Assembly: GCA_014529385.2 (NCBI GenBank)
Contig: CM043954.1
Coordinates: forward strand, 2,090,501-2,154,500
Direction of reading: 5' to 3'
DNA length: 64,000 bases
DNA from: Adiantum capillus-veneris
Lineage: Eukaryota > Streptophyta > Polypodiopsida > Polypodiales > Pteridaceae
Part shown: one piece after another, positions 12,498 through 25,155 of the stretch
How positions within the stretch are numbered: the stretch's first letter is position 1
Layout: every line of letters begins with the position of its first letter
Notes under the pieces: generated by a model
What the model saw: only the letters and a program-made list of their open reading frames with translations
Databases searched by the model: none
Told to the model about the DNA's origin: nothing
Program-made: the position numbers and the translations under genes

Positions 12498-13485
12498 GTT
12501 ATTGCCACTGCAGTGAATCTCATTTCTCAGAATCCAAAGAATGAAGTTGGGCTATCTGTGAATGTGCAAAAAGAAGCTTCAGAGGCTGCCAGTGCATCTC
12601 TGCGTTGCTTTCGGGGTGTGCGGCGGCGCCTTGAGTTTGTTGGCATGATGAAACATTGTCTGATATACGATGATTATGCACACCATCCCACTGAAGTAGA
12701 GGCAACGTTGGAAGCAGCCAGGCAGCTATTTAGCAAACAACCAGTCTGGCTAGTATTTCAGCCGCATGAATACATGTAAGTGGCTTTCTTTTTTCTGTTG
12801 AATTCTTCTGATCATCCATCTATTGTAACATTGACCGTTTGTGCTAACTCTCTGACTACTGTAAATAGCCGTGTCTCCAAGCTTTTGAAACAATTTGCTG
12901 CTGCACTGGCTGGGGCTGATCGCGTGATTGTCACTGAGGTATCAAATGAGTAGGTTTTTTTGTGGTGTTTGCTGTTTCTATTTTGAATTTACATTATGCT
13001 GCATTTACGATTTGCTCATTGAAGATTTGTAAAGCTGTTTTTTTAATTTAGTGGGCATGCTTCATGATACTACAAAGTTGGGTGCTCCACAGATTTATGC
13101 TGCCAGAGGAAAAAATTCCTGGGGAATTTCTGGACAGGATATTGTTAATGAAATTAGCCGCACTTCAGCTGTCTATATTCCAGGCCTGGTAGACCTTTTG
13201 GCGTGGCTTTTTCTGTTCATTTTAAGGACTTCTTGTCGGACTGAGGTCTGGGATGTTGAGTGCAGGATGGTGTGTGTGCTCATCTGCTAGCTGAGCTCGC
13301 CGATTTTGGATCATCTGCAATAGAAGACAGGGTGGTAATTATTACCATGGGGGCAGGTAATGGTACACTATTGTCCTCTGTTTGCAAGAAGCAAAATGCC
13401 TCCATTTCAGTAAAGTCCACTTTGTTTGGCAGGTGATATCACCAACTTGGGGCTAATGTTGCTGCAGAAGCTTTCTAGAGTGTAA
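12498..13485 (+). CDS. murC: MurC-type UDP-N-acetylmuramate-alanine ligase, 3' exons only
   Basis: MurC adds L-Ala to UDP-MurNAc, the first peptide step of peptidoglycan synthesis; in plants this would act in plastids. Five exons are visible: 12498-12775, 12869-12938, 13093-13188, 13266-13356 and 13433-13485. All introns are GT-AG, and the phases (2, 0, 0, 1) join without a frameshift into about 195 residues ending in TAA. Diagnostic motifs in order are FRGVRRRLEF, IYDDYAHHPTEVEATL, VFQPHEYI plus RVSKLLKQF, GADRVIVTE, IYAARGKNSWGISG and VVIITMGAG plus DITNLG. Together these cover the end of the central ATP-binding domain and the whole C-terminal domain. The first exon opens at VIATAVNL after a GATTAG acceptor. 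The first half (N-terminal Rossmann and P-loop GTHGKT regions) was not found upstream, where antisense LINE debris begins. The gene may be 5'-truncated, or its earlier exons may lie beyond a long intron. Confidence 0.88.
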
Positions 13486-14982
13486 CTTCGTAGCCCTGAA
13501 GGCTTTAGATGTTACAAACAGCCGGAGCTGGGGAGTTACAATCCAAGAGACAACGGCCGCCCCTGTTCAACAGACCAAGACCAATGGTTTTGAGGCAACA
13601 AACAGAGCTGATAGACCTTTGATTGTCGTAGCACGGATTCGAGCTATCTTGCTCCCAACCCAATCTATAGCATCTCACACCTTGTTCTTGATCACAGATG
13701 CAGCTAGGTCCGTCTCTTTAGCTCTTGTATTTGTTCCATCCGCTCACCAAGGTGGAACTTACAGTGGTGGCTCTAGAAGAGATGGTTGGCCCTTGGTCAA
13801 CAATGGATGGCATAGCCATTTTCAATTCTGTATACATTTGACATATACAAAGAGAATCGTAGGTTTTACAATAACATCAGCATTTCGCGTGCATTTAGCA
13901 TGCAACCATGGAAGAAGAAGTTCATTCGTCTAATTGGCTTAGAAAGGACAGCGCACACCCATGTATGCACACCACAATTCCCTTGAGGTATTGGGTAAGC
14001 ATAGGCTTATCCATAGGACCCCTACCCTTTCCCAAATCATCTAGAACCTTTGTAGATTTTTAGTAGATTTTTAATTCCATGCATTGCTTGTAGCATAAGT
14101 TTATCCTAAATGCAAGGTTCCCTTGTCCATCAAGGGCAGTTGTATGAATTTTCCTTTCATCCCATCTCTGGGAAGCTCATTTTTAATCATGTCAATGATC
14201 ATATTCTTATTTCCTAAATATGGGTTTTGAGAGTAGCGTGCCTTCCCATGAGGCGTGGTGGGCGCAACATCTTTCCTCAACCTCAATTGATGACATGTGA
14301 GCTACCTTTGGGAAAGCCTTCTTGTAATATCAATTGCACCAATAGCTATTGTCCAATTTCATCAAATTTGAGCCTCTTGGCATTCCTTGAGGCTTTTTAG
14401 TAGTAGAGTCCATTCTCCCACATGATCATGATTTGATGGTACCATGTTTGGAACGATATCATCCACATTCATATGTTCATCAAATCTAATATGGTTAATC
14501 TTAAATCCCTCTCTCTATATCTTGTACTGGTTTTAAAACCCAACCCATCATCATAGTGCATGTGGTGTTGTTGCTCATTTATGGTGGTGATGTAATAGTC
14601 CTATTGTTGTAAAAGGGAACTAGACACTACCAATAATATTTTGTAAGACCTTTCTTTCACTACATAGTCATTGCCATGTCGAAGGAGAAATTGGACCAAT
14701 TTACATGTTTGCTTCCACACTTTGCAAATTAAACTCAAAGGATATACCTCAAGAAGGAAAGTCCTTGGGGTGTAATTTTTCTATATACTTCAATTGTTTT
14801 CTTTCTTTGTCTTATAGTGAATTGAGAACATGTTGAGAAGTTGTAGGCTTTTTCTCTTCCAAAACTATGCCTATGTGATCAAATGAGCCTATTCTTGAGC
14901 ATAAGAACTTGAAAGTGAACCATATCTTGAGCTCATGAGATCTTGCTCGAGGTAGAAAAGTCTTATAGTTTGTAGGAGTAGC

Positions 14983-14983
<1 letters not shown>
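13486..14983. other. Region downstream of MurC, no gene recognised
   Basis: The first part should hold the MurC 3' UTR. The rest has only short overlapping open frames with no motif I can name. Confidence 0.5.
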
Positions 14984-15049
<66 letters not shown>

Positions 15050-15053
15050 CGCG
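14984..15053. repeat. (TG)n-(GC)n microsatellite
   Basis: An uninterrupted TG tract runs from 14984 to 15040 and is followed by GCGCGCGCGCGCG. Alternating purine-pyrimidine DNA of this kind can adopt Z-form. 15054-15560 holds no recognised gene. Confidence 0.95.
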
Positions 15054-15575
15054 TGCACGATGGTTGGTGGGGTGTGTGTGTGTGTGACACAAGGACCTGC
15101 TCTGCTTGTGTGCGAGAGAAATCCTACGTGAGGACCTCCTCTCTATGCATGTGCATTCTTCTACAGTGGGCTCAGTCCCTCAACCCGTGCGATTATGTGT
15201 GTCAACGAGAAGTCTCTGCCCTACAAGTCCTCTGTGCAGCCTGGCATAGTTGCAGTCTGCACACGAGCCCTGTCTACTCTGTGCGATTGTCCTAAACCTT
15301 GCAGGTGTTCAGTCTTCATCATCCTTAGCCTGTTCGTTGTTGTCAGTTCTTTGCACTACCTACTGTATCATCAGCGCCAGGCACTTTACTGCTACTGACA
15401 GTTTACTGCATTACTACAAGTACAGTTAATTTGTAGTGTATTCCAAGCAAAATTAATTTATAGATGTATGTGTTATGTGGGAGATGTACGTATCTTTGCG
15501 GTCTCTGTAAATAGATAAAATGAGACAATACAAACAAAGTCTTGTTTTGGTTTTTGGTAGTGGTTTGGTTGATGC

Positions 15576-16640
15576 TTGTCAGAGTTCGCGTGTGTTTTCA
15601 AGTGTCATAAAGCCATGATCAGTGTTTCGGAGAGTGCTTCTGAAATCAAAAGTTGTCTATATGAAGACTTCGAAGAGGCCCGAAAAGCTTGGAATGGTCA
15701 AGCACCTGCCCTTGAGGTGCGAATTCTAGTACAGGACCTTATGGATCCGGTATCGCAATATGCCATGAAGCAGTCATCTTGTTTTTCCTTTTTCCTGGGC
15801 AAAATGCCCATTGCGCAAGATGTCGAACAATGGGTTGATTTCCTTCTCAAACGTCGGGTTGTCCGAGGCGTTTATTTTGGTGCTCGAGGTTTCTATGAGG
15901 TTTTATTGGCAGATACCGAAACCTTCTGTTGGAGATGTCTCTCCTCTTTTTTGGCACGTACATGACTCATGTTCTACCCTGGGCACTTAGAAAGGATTAT
16001 CAAAGCTTTATTCGTCACAAATGTCCTATGTGAGTGGAAATTGTTGATTTCCTTCGCACATGGTGGCATTTTCTTCCGTTGTTGGTTGCTCAGCTTGGTA
16101 AGGTGATTTGCCCCCCGAAATTGGATGCGAACACCAATAGGTTTTGTATTCTCTGGGATACAGATGTTCCTTCCTCTACCCCTGGCCCTATAGGCAAACC
16201 CGTTGGTGAAGCCAAATTGAATGGAGTCTCTACTGTGAAGGTGACTCCCAATGCAGATAAAGGGGAAAACAAAAACTCGCAGTCTGTTGATGTTGGGAAT
16301 GTAAATGCAAGAAAATGCAAAAATGTTGGGTCAAGTGATGTTGGCTCGTGGGTTGTGCCTAGAAAGAGTGAAAATTCGTACGTTACCTTCCTCCCGTAAT
16401 TATGTTCCTCTGGTTAACGCCAATAAGAATGTATTGTTTAAGCAGCTTCCCTGCAATGACAATCATATGTTGATTGATGCTTGGGAAAAAGCGATGCACT
16501 CTTATAAGGATGTGCTTTTGGGTGAGGCTTCTACCTCTCAGGCAGTTTCGATTGACAAGTTTTCTGATTTGACTCAGCGGATGGGTTTTGGCATGGATGT
16601 GGTAGATGGAGATGTCCATATGGGCATCTCGACTTGATCC
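15576..16640 (+). pseudogene. L1-like LINE ORF1 (gag-like), broken
   Basis: Two open stretches (15576-15965 and 16034-16399) continue into 16400-16637 by frame changes. The middle part encodes WVDFLLKRRVVRGVYFGARG and FLRTWWHFLPLLVAQLGKVI, similar in layout to the nucleic-acid-binding ORF1 of plant L1 elements, where a beta-rich domain precedes a low-complexity tail. The tail here is rich in Asn, Lys, Val and Gly. No CCHC knuckle is visible. The ORF2 endonuclease begins about 40 nt downstream, which supports the assignment. Confidence 0.5.
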
Positions 16641-16671
16641 CTTTGTCTCTTGCATTGTATATATGGTTTCT

Positions 16672-19600
16672 GATGAACAATCACATTAAATGCATTTCAT
16701 ACAATGTGCGTGGGTTATGTAACCTTAATAAATGGCGACTAACTTGGCACTATGTACATACATGTAGGGCAGACATGTTGTTTTGCAAGAACACAATCAA
16801 CATGACTTTGTTGGTCAGTCTTCTTATTTTGCCAGTTATTGGATTACATATGTTGGTTTGCAAGATTCAGTATGTTTATTGATGCTGGTTCGGCATGAGC
16901 TTCAGCCAGCTCTCTTGTATAATGATCCGCACGGATGTTGGATGGTGGTTCAATCCCTGTTGAATGGTAGGTATATGAATTCGGAGTCATTTATGCGTAT
17001 AATCATATGGGCAAAGGGCTTCTCTATGGCGAGACATCTCTTCTCGCTCATGGACTTTGAATGCATTCCTTTGTGGTTATTTTAATAATACCCCTAGGAT
17101 GGCTGATAGTACCACTGGTAATTCACATATGTTGTTTGCTAAAAGGCAAGAATGTGAAAATCTCTTTGCTTCTACTCAGATGATTGATATATGGCGGCAT
17201 TTGTATCCCAATGCCTCTGGTTTTACTTTTCAGCATGCTGCCTACTCTTCTTATCGAGCGAGGTTGGACCGATGGTACTTGCTTAATTTGCAACAATATG
17301 AGGATTTTGTATGCGAGATCAGCATCCATTACACCTTACAGTTATCGGATCATTACCCTGTTTTGTTGAATATGAGTTTTGGGCAATCTTTTTGTGATTG
17401 GACGCTTCCTAGGAAATTTTTGCTACATATTAACAACGCTTATCTCACTCATGAAGTTTTTCGTGACATGATTCTGAGGTTATCCCCCCTCTGCTTGCTC
17501 ACATGCATCTTGATCTTGATGCTGCCTGGTATTGCTTTGTTATGAGGGTGCAAAGTGTCATTTGTGACTATGGCACGCATTACATGCAATGCACTCAGGG
17601 GGTTGTTGAGGATGCGAAGCAAGCTTGTCAACGGCTGCAAGTGTTGGCTGATATGTTGTCTTTGTCTAACTCTGATGTCGGAGCTGTGCAAAGCTTGTGT
17701 GGGTATTCAGCATAATGACAAGCGTAAGCTTGTTGAATGGCAGACGCATGCCCGTCACAATAGGCTTTCATGGATAAAGGTTGTGCTTCAAAGAAATTCT
17801 TTAAGCATTTACATCATACAAGAGTCTCACAATCCATCAAGCGGGCTATGCTTCCCTCAGGCATGTGGACTTCTTCAAAGCAAGAACTTGCTGATTCCAT
17901 GGTTTTGCATTACCGACAGGTGTTTGTTGCTCCTCAAGCATCTTCGGTTGCTTGCCATGCGCGTCAATTATTGTGTTCCTTTGTTAGTCCGATCATATCC
18001 TCGCAAGATGCATGTTGCCTTGAGGACCCCTTCACTGCCTCAGAATTGCATAGTGTGTTGCTTGCTTTGGGCCACTCACCAGCTGTTGACTTATCTTGAT
18101 CACTTGACCTCTGTTGAGCGTCTTCACGGTCTACGGTTACCCTTGGGTCGTACCTTCGTTGGTCAGGCTTACGCCGATGATTCGTTGTTTATGCCTCGTA
18201 ATCAGCAGGCGAATGTCGAAGTGATTATGGAAGCCTTGGAACTTTTTGGCATTGCGGCTGGACTTGGAGTCAACTTTTGTAACTCGAAGCTTCTTCCTCT
18301 TCGTTCTTGTGATTGGTATAGTCTATTGTGGCAGGGTGAGATTGTCTCTCCCAATCTCATCACTAGGCATTTGGGTTATCCAATTGGATGGAATGTCACT
18401 TACTCTCAGAAAGTGGAATGGGTTATGCAACATTTGAATGTTAAATTGCATTATTGGAAGCTATCCACTTGGCCTTTACATGTACATCTGCAAATTGTTC
18501 AGAGTATCCTGTTGGCATGTGTTCAGTTCTTTTTGCCACTGATGCATTGGCCTCGTCATTGTCTTGATTCTCTTATCTCGGACATTTTGTCCCATTTGTG
18601 GTGGACCCATGCTCAGAAAAAAGGCTTACGCTTGATGTCGATGGAGAATCTTTGCACTACTAAACATCATGGTGGCCTTAATATCTTGGATTTGTGTAGG
18701 CATGTTCTTGCTAAGAAACCAATGTTGTTGCCTACTCTTGCGCAACAAATTCAGCCTTGGACTGATGTTTGCATACCTTAATCAGTATGTTGTTACTTCC
18801 TCTTTTGGCCATTGGCAATCTTCTATTTGGGATGGTGGTTTTGGCAAGATGGAAGGGCACATTCCTGGATGTCCTCCTGCTTCCACTTTGGCATCTGCCT
18901 GGAAAGAGGTTACGATTCATCTTTCATGGAATCCTCGGCGGGAAGGTGATTCGATTCGTTTGGAAAGTCTCCATTGGAGCCAGGCATTCTCTCTTACTTT
19001 GGTCTACCGCTCCCCTTGTCAGACTTACTTTCTCTCCGGTCGTGGCATTTGTGCAGTTGAGGATGTGGTCAATGAGGCCAGATATACTTTTGAGTTTCCC
19101 TTCGTTGCTCGCCGTTTTGGATTGGGCATGCATTACCATCACTTTTGGAGAGAGCTTCAAAGTATGTTGCTTGACTTTTTGTATGTTTCACCTTTACCTG
19201 ATGGTGATCGCGTATCTGATTGGGATCTTCGGGAAACGCCTTTTCAAGTTATTTCTGCAGCTCGAATTTATGCTCTTCTTCTACCACAATCATGGATTGT
19301 TGATCATTGTAATGCCCTTTGGCGCATGCACAAATCTGATCTCTGGTGAAGGAAGCTTCTCTCTGCCTTGTGGAAAATCCATTTTCCTTTGAAGGAGCGA
19401 CTGTTTCTTTGGCGTTGTTTGCTTGGAGTGCTTCCAGTCGGCATTTTTCTTAGGGCGCGTCATATTCGCCCTTCTTCTTACGTTTGTTGCTCATCTGCAG
19501 AAGAGGATATTTGCCACTGGTTGTGGGATTGCTGCATTACTAGAGACTTCCTTTGCCGTGTATCGGTCTGTATGCGGCTCCGTTTTCCTGGGGTTGTCTT

Positions 19601-19680
19601 TTTCAAAAGGTTTTGGGCATTTGGCATTTTCTCACCGACACTGCAACGTTTTGCGGTCTTCTTTATGTGGGTCAGATTCT
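16672..19680 (+). pseudogene. L1-like LINE ORF2 (endonuclease, RT, zinc tail), broken
   Basis: The endonuclease starts near 16690 with IKCISYNVRGLCNLNKWR. It continues with CGYFNNTPRMAD (17075-17110), ARLDRWYLLNL (17260-17290) and LSDHYPVLL (about 17345-17370), which match the GDFN, R-D-R and SDHxP motifs of APE-type endonucleases. RT remnants are GQAYADDSLFM (18160-18195) and LGYPIGWN. A long helix-rich stretch follows, and then the zf-RVT domain (19355-19560) with LPLKERLFLWRCLLGVLP, CCSS, HWLWDC. The region between 18098 and 18115 lacks the RT fingers and motifs A-B, so an internal deletion of roughly 150 residues is inferred. At least four frame changes are needed. Confidence 0.7.
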
Positions 19681-20212
19681 AGGCTTATTGGACCTTGTGG
19701 CGTCAGCGTAATGCATACATGCTCCATCGTACTCATGCAGACCCGTTCCCACTCTTCAAGCTTTCTCTTAGGCAATCATTATGCTTTGCTTTGGAAGTTG
19801 GTAATATCACCGTAGAGATACATCAGCTTGCCTATGAATGTTTCTAGCTACTCTGTACAACTGAGTAGTTCTGTGTTCTTCCTCTTGTATATGACCCTTT
19901 CGATGGGTTTTCCTCGCTTCGAGGTTTCCGCTATTAAATTAATCAAATCGATTTACAAAATAAAATAAAATGTGTGTGTGTGTGTGTGTGTGTTTTCCAC
20001 ACACATAAGGTCCCTCTTACACTGACTACAAATTTATCTTGTAGTTTGTAAGGAGTCGTTGAAAAGGGTTATCATAAAGCAACAACATTAAATGACGGGA
20101 CACAATACTATTGCAATGAGCCAATATAGGAAAAGAAGGACAGCCTATGTCCCCTTACTAATTCTTTTACTAAAATGAGATAAGCCAAGTAAGTTGCTGA
20201 GATTTAATATCC

Positions 20213-20781
20213 CTAAAAAGGATACTTTCTTATAAAACCTTTGTTACTTCCTATCAAGGTATATCTCTTATTTAAAGAAATATACAAGAATCTAGCTACC
20301 ATATCGTAGGTAGCTTTGTCATTTGAACCTTGTGGAGCTTGGAAAAATTTGTGCAAAATATAGTAAATATCTCCATCCCCCATGAAAGGGCATATACATC
20401 TAAAACCTTGCTCCATGAACAAGTTAATCACATGCTTAAGAGTTCGGCTGCTCTCCATGTCTAACACTCGTGCTCTACCTTGTTGGCGATGTTGGTGGAC
20501 CTCTGCTGGATGCATTCTCTTAAAGCAAGGATCTAATCAATGATCCCCACCCATAATACCCCTGCTTTGGTGAAATCCAGCATTATGTTCCGTGGGAAAA
20601 ATCCATTGTGTGTATCAAGGCATGGATGATTTGTGGAGCTAGAGGAAGCATGCCTTTGAGGTTCTCTATCTCCTGCTTTGGCAAAATTTTCTTCTTGTAC
20701 TTTTGCATGCCCGGTACCATCATAGACCAATGTGCTTTTAGGGGATGGTAGTGCCTTATCTATTACACTTCTTAGGCACAT
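20213..20781 (-). other. Unrecognised broken open frame
   Basis: Two adjacent minus-strand open stretches (20781-20533 and 20515-20213) lie in different frames. They encode protein-like sequence such as KVQEENFAKAGDREPQRHAS and FRCICPFMGDGDIYYILHKF. No domain is recognised. Retroelement debris is possible given the surroundings, but nothing shows it. Confidence 0.25.
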
Positions 20782-21783
20782 CCCATTGAAGTAGGGGAAT
20801 CAAAATCCAGATTCCATGTCCTAATGACCTTTTATGGGTCAATAGAAGCTTCTATTGACATTTTGTGCATAAGGTCAAAAGGTTCTTGACCTAAGGATTT
20901 TAGGTTTGATTGTGGAATTTCCAACAACTACCCCACACAAAATGTGATGTTCTTGGAGAGCCAAACAAAAGACTTAGCACCAGTCCTATGATTGGACAAG
21001 TGTCCTAAGACACTAAAGTGTCCTGTTTTTCTACCAAGTTTTGGCAATTTATTTGTCAAGCTAGAAAGATGTTTTTTACACCTTGCTTCTACCATAGGTT
21101 GGTTATGAAGGAAAGAAAAGAGTGAATTTTTCTCTATGTCAAAATATAAGCCCTATGGAGAGAATTATGGAAGTTCTAAGTCATACATTTTAGTGAAATT
21201 TCAAGTTGTTTGCTAAAAAAATCAAAAAAAATATGATATCTTTTTCTAGAGATGACCTTCCTTATGTTTGTAAAAGAAAAGTATTAGTACTTAGTGGTAC
21301 AAAAACAATGGAATTCCCTTCAAGGACTAGTTTCCAAGTCATTACAAGTTATAGATGTAATTTCGTACATGAGCACGTGCTGACTTAGAGCATAATTTTG
21401 GCCTTCCAAAGGTTCTCTCGTGGAATTAGGGCTATTCTAGTACAGTTTGACAACTACAAATGACTTTATATATTGAAACCAAGATACTACATTTTTTTGG
21501 TTCCCTAATTTAACTCGTTGCTTGAACTCTATCTTGAATTTTTTATTGTGCAAAAACTCTTAAAAATCTTGAGTCCTACAAAATAACATTGAAATGAAAG
21601 TTTTAGGTGTCCCAATTGTTTTTGTATCACGTACTTTGACGCATTTAGTTGACTTGCGTAGAAAGTTTAAAGTTATTTGAGGTTTGGAATGCTTAAGTCT
21701 CAAAAAATATCAAAGTTTTCTCATGCACAGTTTTGAATATTTGAAATGATCTAATAATTGTTGCTTATCAAAGCACTTCTACT

Positions 21784-22010
21784 TGTTGGAATTAGGGTTG
21801 CAGGAAAATACACACAGCTTGGAGAAGACGAAGGAAGCTCAAGGCACGCAATAGAGAGTGTATTACTTAGTGTGCAATGGAAAGATAGATAGCCCTAGAG
21901 TGATGGGTGTATATCCAATGCACGGGGGAAAAAACCTCCTAAAGAGGGAAAAACTGCCCCAACAGTCCTAGTGTGTTCACACACATCACTACCACATGTA
22001 TATGGTAACA
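21784..22010 (-). repeat. Copia-1 3' LTR (227 bp)
   Basis: In element orientation it starts TGTTACCATATACATG and ends CCTAATTCCAACA. It is the same length as both Copia-2 LTRs. About a dozen substitutions separate it from the partner LTR, so this insertion looks older than Copia-2. Confidence 0.93.
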
Positions 22011-22085
22011 AATCCCCCCTGGAGTGATGCACTGAACGAGAGCTGGCACATGACTAAAGGGAAGTGTCATGCCCTGAGGACATGA

Positions 22086-24536
22086 TCATTCCACAAAGGG
22101 GAGTAAGCCCAAAGCTTTGCAGAAAGCTTCGAGTTTCTCACGAGACAATACCTTTGTGAAAAGATCTGCAAGGTTGTCCTGTGTTGGCACATAAGCCAAG
22201 CTGATCTCTCCTGCTGAGAGCCTCTCCCTGACATAGTGGTAATGCACCTCAATGTGCTTTGTGCGAGCATGAAAAACTGGGTTCTTCGCAACTGCCAATG
22301 CGCTCTAACTATCATTGTAGATAGTGTTGGCAGTTTCCTGTCTAACACCCAAATCAGCCATAAGGCGTCTAAGCCATACACACTCAACCATAGCTGTGAA
22401 GACTCCTGTACTCAGCCTCACAACTAGAAGTGGCCACAGTAGGTTGCTTCTTGCTCAACCACGTTATACATGAACTGCCAAGCATGAAACAAAAACCACT
22501 TGTGGACACTCCGTGTCAAAACAACCAGCCCAATCTGAGTCCGATGTAAGTCTAGTGGCAATGATCCCCCCTTGGTATAAAACAAGCCAAGATGTAAAGT
22601 GCCACTAAGATAGTGGAAAATCCTCTTGACAGCCTGCCAATGCTTAGACCCTGGTCTATGCATAAATCTGCTAACCTATGAGACTGCAAATTGAATATCC
22701 GGCCTCGTGTTGCATACATAAATGAGGCATCCAACAACAATTTGGTAAAGAGTGACATCTGCATGATCACTAGCATCATGAAGACTCAATTTAAAACCTG
22801 TTTCCATGGGAGTGGCAATAGGTTTGCAATCGTCAAGTCCAAACTTACATAGCAATGTCTCTATGTAGCTTTTCTGACACAAGGCAATACCACCATCACA
22901 CTACTTAAACTGTCTACCCAAGTAATAATGCAACAGCCCCAAATCTTTCATCTTCAAAGTAGCATTCAAATCAGCCTTAAATTCAGCAATATGTGTCTCA
23001 TTTGGTCCAGTGATCAGCAAATCATCGACATAAAGAACCACAATGAGAAGTACATCACCCTCACGCTTTACATGCAATGTGCTTTCTGTTGGACTGTTTT
23101 ACGAGAGCCTCGTTTGACCAAATGAGTGTCATCTTTCTCATACCAAGCACGAGGAGATTGCTTCAACCCATACAAAGCCTTCTTACAATTGCACACTTTG
23201 TCCTCTTGTCCTTTCTTGAAAAACCGCGAGGCTGCATTACATAAACTTCCTCAAATATGTCACCATTCAAGAAAGCAGTAACAATGTTTGGTTGATGTAC
23301 ATCCCAACCAAAATTAGCTGCCAATGCACATAGAAAACGCACAGTATTCATACGACAAGTGGGAGAAAAAGTCTCTTCATAATCTATGCCTTTTTGCTGT
23401 GCATAACCCTTTGCAACAAGTCGAGCCTTATGGCGATCGATCTCACCATCAGGCTTGCGTTTCAACTTGTAAACCCACTTCGTACCAATGGCCTTTTTGC
23501 CAGGAGGCAAATCACATAAAGTTCATGTGTCATTTTCTATAAGTGCATCATATTCTAATTGCATAGAGGCCATCCAATTTTTTGAATTTTGTGCTTCATC
23601 AAAAGATAGAGGTTCCTCAACATCATGCAAGCTAGACACAGCCAACTCATAACAATCGGATGCATAAGATGCATGGCCAAATCCTGAACAAGTACGACTA
23701 GACAAAGGTGCATCCAATTTACTGTCATGCAATGTATGCACCATCTATTTTGGCATACCTCTAGCGTGCACATTTTCAGCCCTTTCCTCATCAAGTACAT
23801 CATGTACATCTGCATCACTAATAGACTGATCTGTAACATTTTCAAAAACCCCCATAGGTTGTACATTTGCCTCATTGCAATTCACATTCGAACTTCCACC
23901 ACTGAAAAGAGGCAACAAAGTGTCATAAATGTCATGTGAGCTTACATTACTGTCTCTAGTATATGACAGCAAGCGCAAAACCGAATCTTCCACAAACACT
24001 ACATCTCGTGAACCCAAAATGCGCTTTGTTTGTGGATGATACGACCTGTAACCTTTGCTTTCAGCACTATAATCAACAAAAATACATTTGACAGCCTTAT
24101 CATCCAATTTTTTGTGTTGTGTTTGTGGCACCAAAGCATATGCCAAACAGCCAAAAACACGCATGTGCTCAATAGAAGGCTTTCTATCATGCCATGCTTC
24201 ATATGGAGTAATAGACTGCAAAGCTTTCGTAGGACACCTGTTAAGTACATAAGTGGCACACATGATGGCCTCAAGCCAAAAAGAATGCGGCAAAGTTTGA
24301 CTTTTGATCATACATCGTTCCATTTTCGTAAGTGACCTGTTTTTCCTCTCAGTAACACCATTTTGTTCAAGTGTATAAGGCACTGTACATTGGTGTTTTA
24401 TCCCACGACTAGAAAGAAATGCATTAAATTTTATGAGACATATACTTCCCCCCTCCATCGAAATGAAGGGTGCCCATAGTATATTTCGATAAATTTTCAG
24501 CCATAGCCAGAATTTTTTTGAAGCACATAAAAGCAT
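22086..24536 (-). pseudogene. Copia-1 pol remnant (integrase core, RT, RNase H)
   Basis: Starting from the right, the frame 24536-23163 holds the second half of the integrase (FLSSRGIKHQCTVPYT, EQNGVTERKNRSLT) and the linker. The RT entry PGKKAIGTKWVYKLKRKPDG follows. The YVDD catalytic motif is intact at about 23022-23033, unlike in Copia-2. A frameshift moves the rest (22882-22424) to another frame, with a short deletion near 22555. The RNase H end, HYHYVRERLSAGEISLAY, returns to the first frame and stops at 22086. At least two frameshifts and several stops make it inactive. Confidence 0.8.
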
Positions 24537-24576
24537 AATGAATCAAACTTGACAACTTCAGGATTTCCTTGGGTCA

Positions 24577-25155
24577 TCAGTCTCCAAGTACTAGCAAAAG
24601 TCTGGTAGGAATCTCGTAAGGCATCAAGAACAGTAACACAAGGGAACTGTCTGAAATAACTTCACCTGCAAAAATAAGCTGCTCATTGATATCCTTGACA
24701 CTAGCAAGGAAAGTGTCCATATCATCTTCCTCATGCATAATCTTTGACTCCAGCTCTTCATGCAGCAAAGCAATTTTAGCCTCATTGCGGCTTGCATAAA
24801 GACCTGCTAAAATATCCCAAGCCTGTTTTGCAGATTTTGTTGAATGGATGTGAGGAACAATGGTGCACTTCACAGACAACGCAATCAATGCATGAGCCTG
24901 CGCATCCTTAACATCCCAACGAGCTTGTTCTGTCGTAGGCAAAACAACTCTAACAGCAGCAAGACGTGCAACATCCTCAACATCGCCTACATCCTCAGAA
25001 CAAGGATGTACATCAATGCCCTGCACAATATTCCAGACGCCCTTTGACACAAGAACGTGTTGCATCATATAAGCCCACATAGGGTAATTGTCCCCATCCA
25101 ACCTGTCCTCAACAGCAAACATCTGGAACACATATGTGTTGTTTTTGTCAGCCAT
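24577..25155 (-). pseudogene. Copia-1 gag, truncated
   Basis: The open frame starts at an ATG (25155) encoding MADKNNTYVFQMFAVEDRLD. It continues through NYPMWAYMMQHVLVSKGVWN, AWDILAGLYASRNEAKIALL and the copia-type gag (UBN2-like) motif MDTFLASVKDINEQL. It ends in a shifted frame at 24577. The zinc-knuckle half present in Copia-2 is deleted here. The product would have packaged the element RNA in cytoplasmic particles. Confidence 0.8.

Larger units (their letters stand above)
15480..19969 (+). mobile_element. L1-like LINE, degraded near-full-length copy
   Basis: ORF1-like and ORF2-like remnants lie in the expected order and strand. An A-rich end (ACAAAATAAAATAAAA, about 19954-19969) is followed directly by a GT microsatellite (19970-19992). 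The 5' boundary is not marked by any signal and the value given is approximate. No target-site duplication was identified. Confidence 0.6.

Noticed and set aside
14812-15295. His/Thr and Cys/Val repeat frames
   Set aside because: Translation of the (TG)n(GC)n microsatellite.
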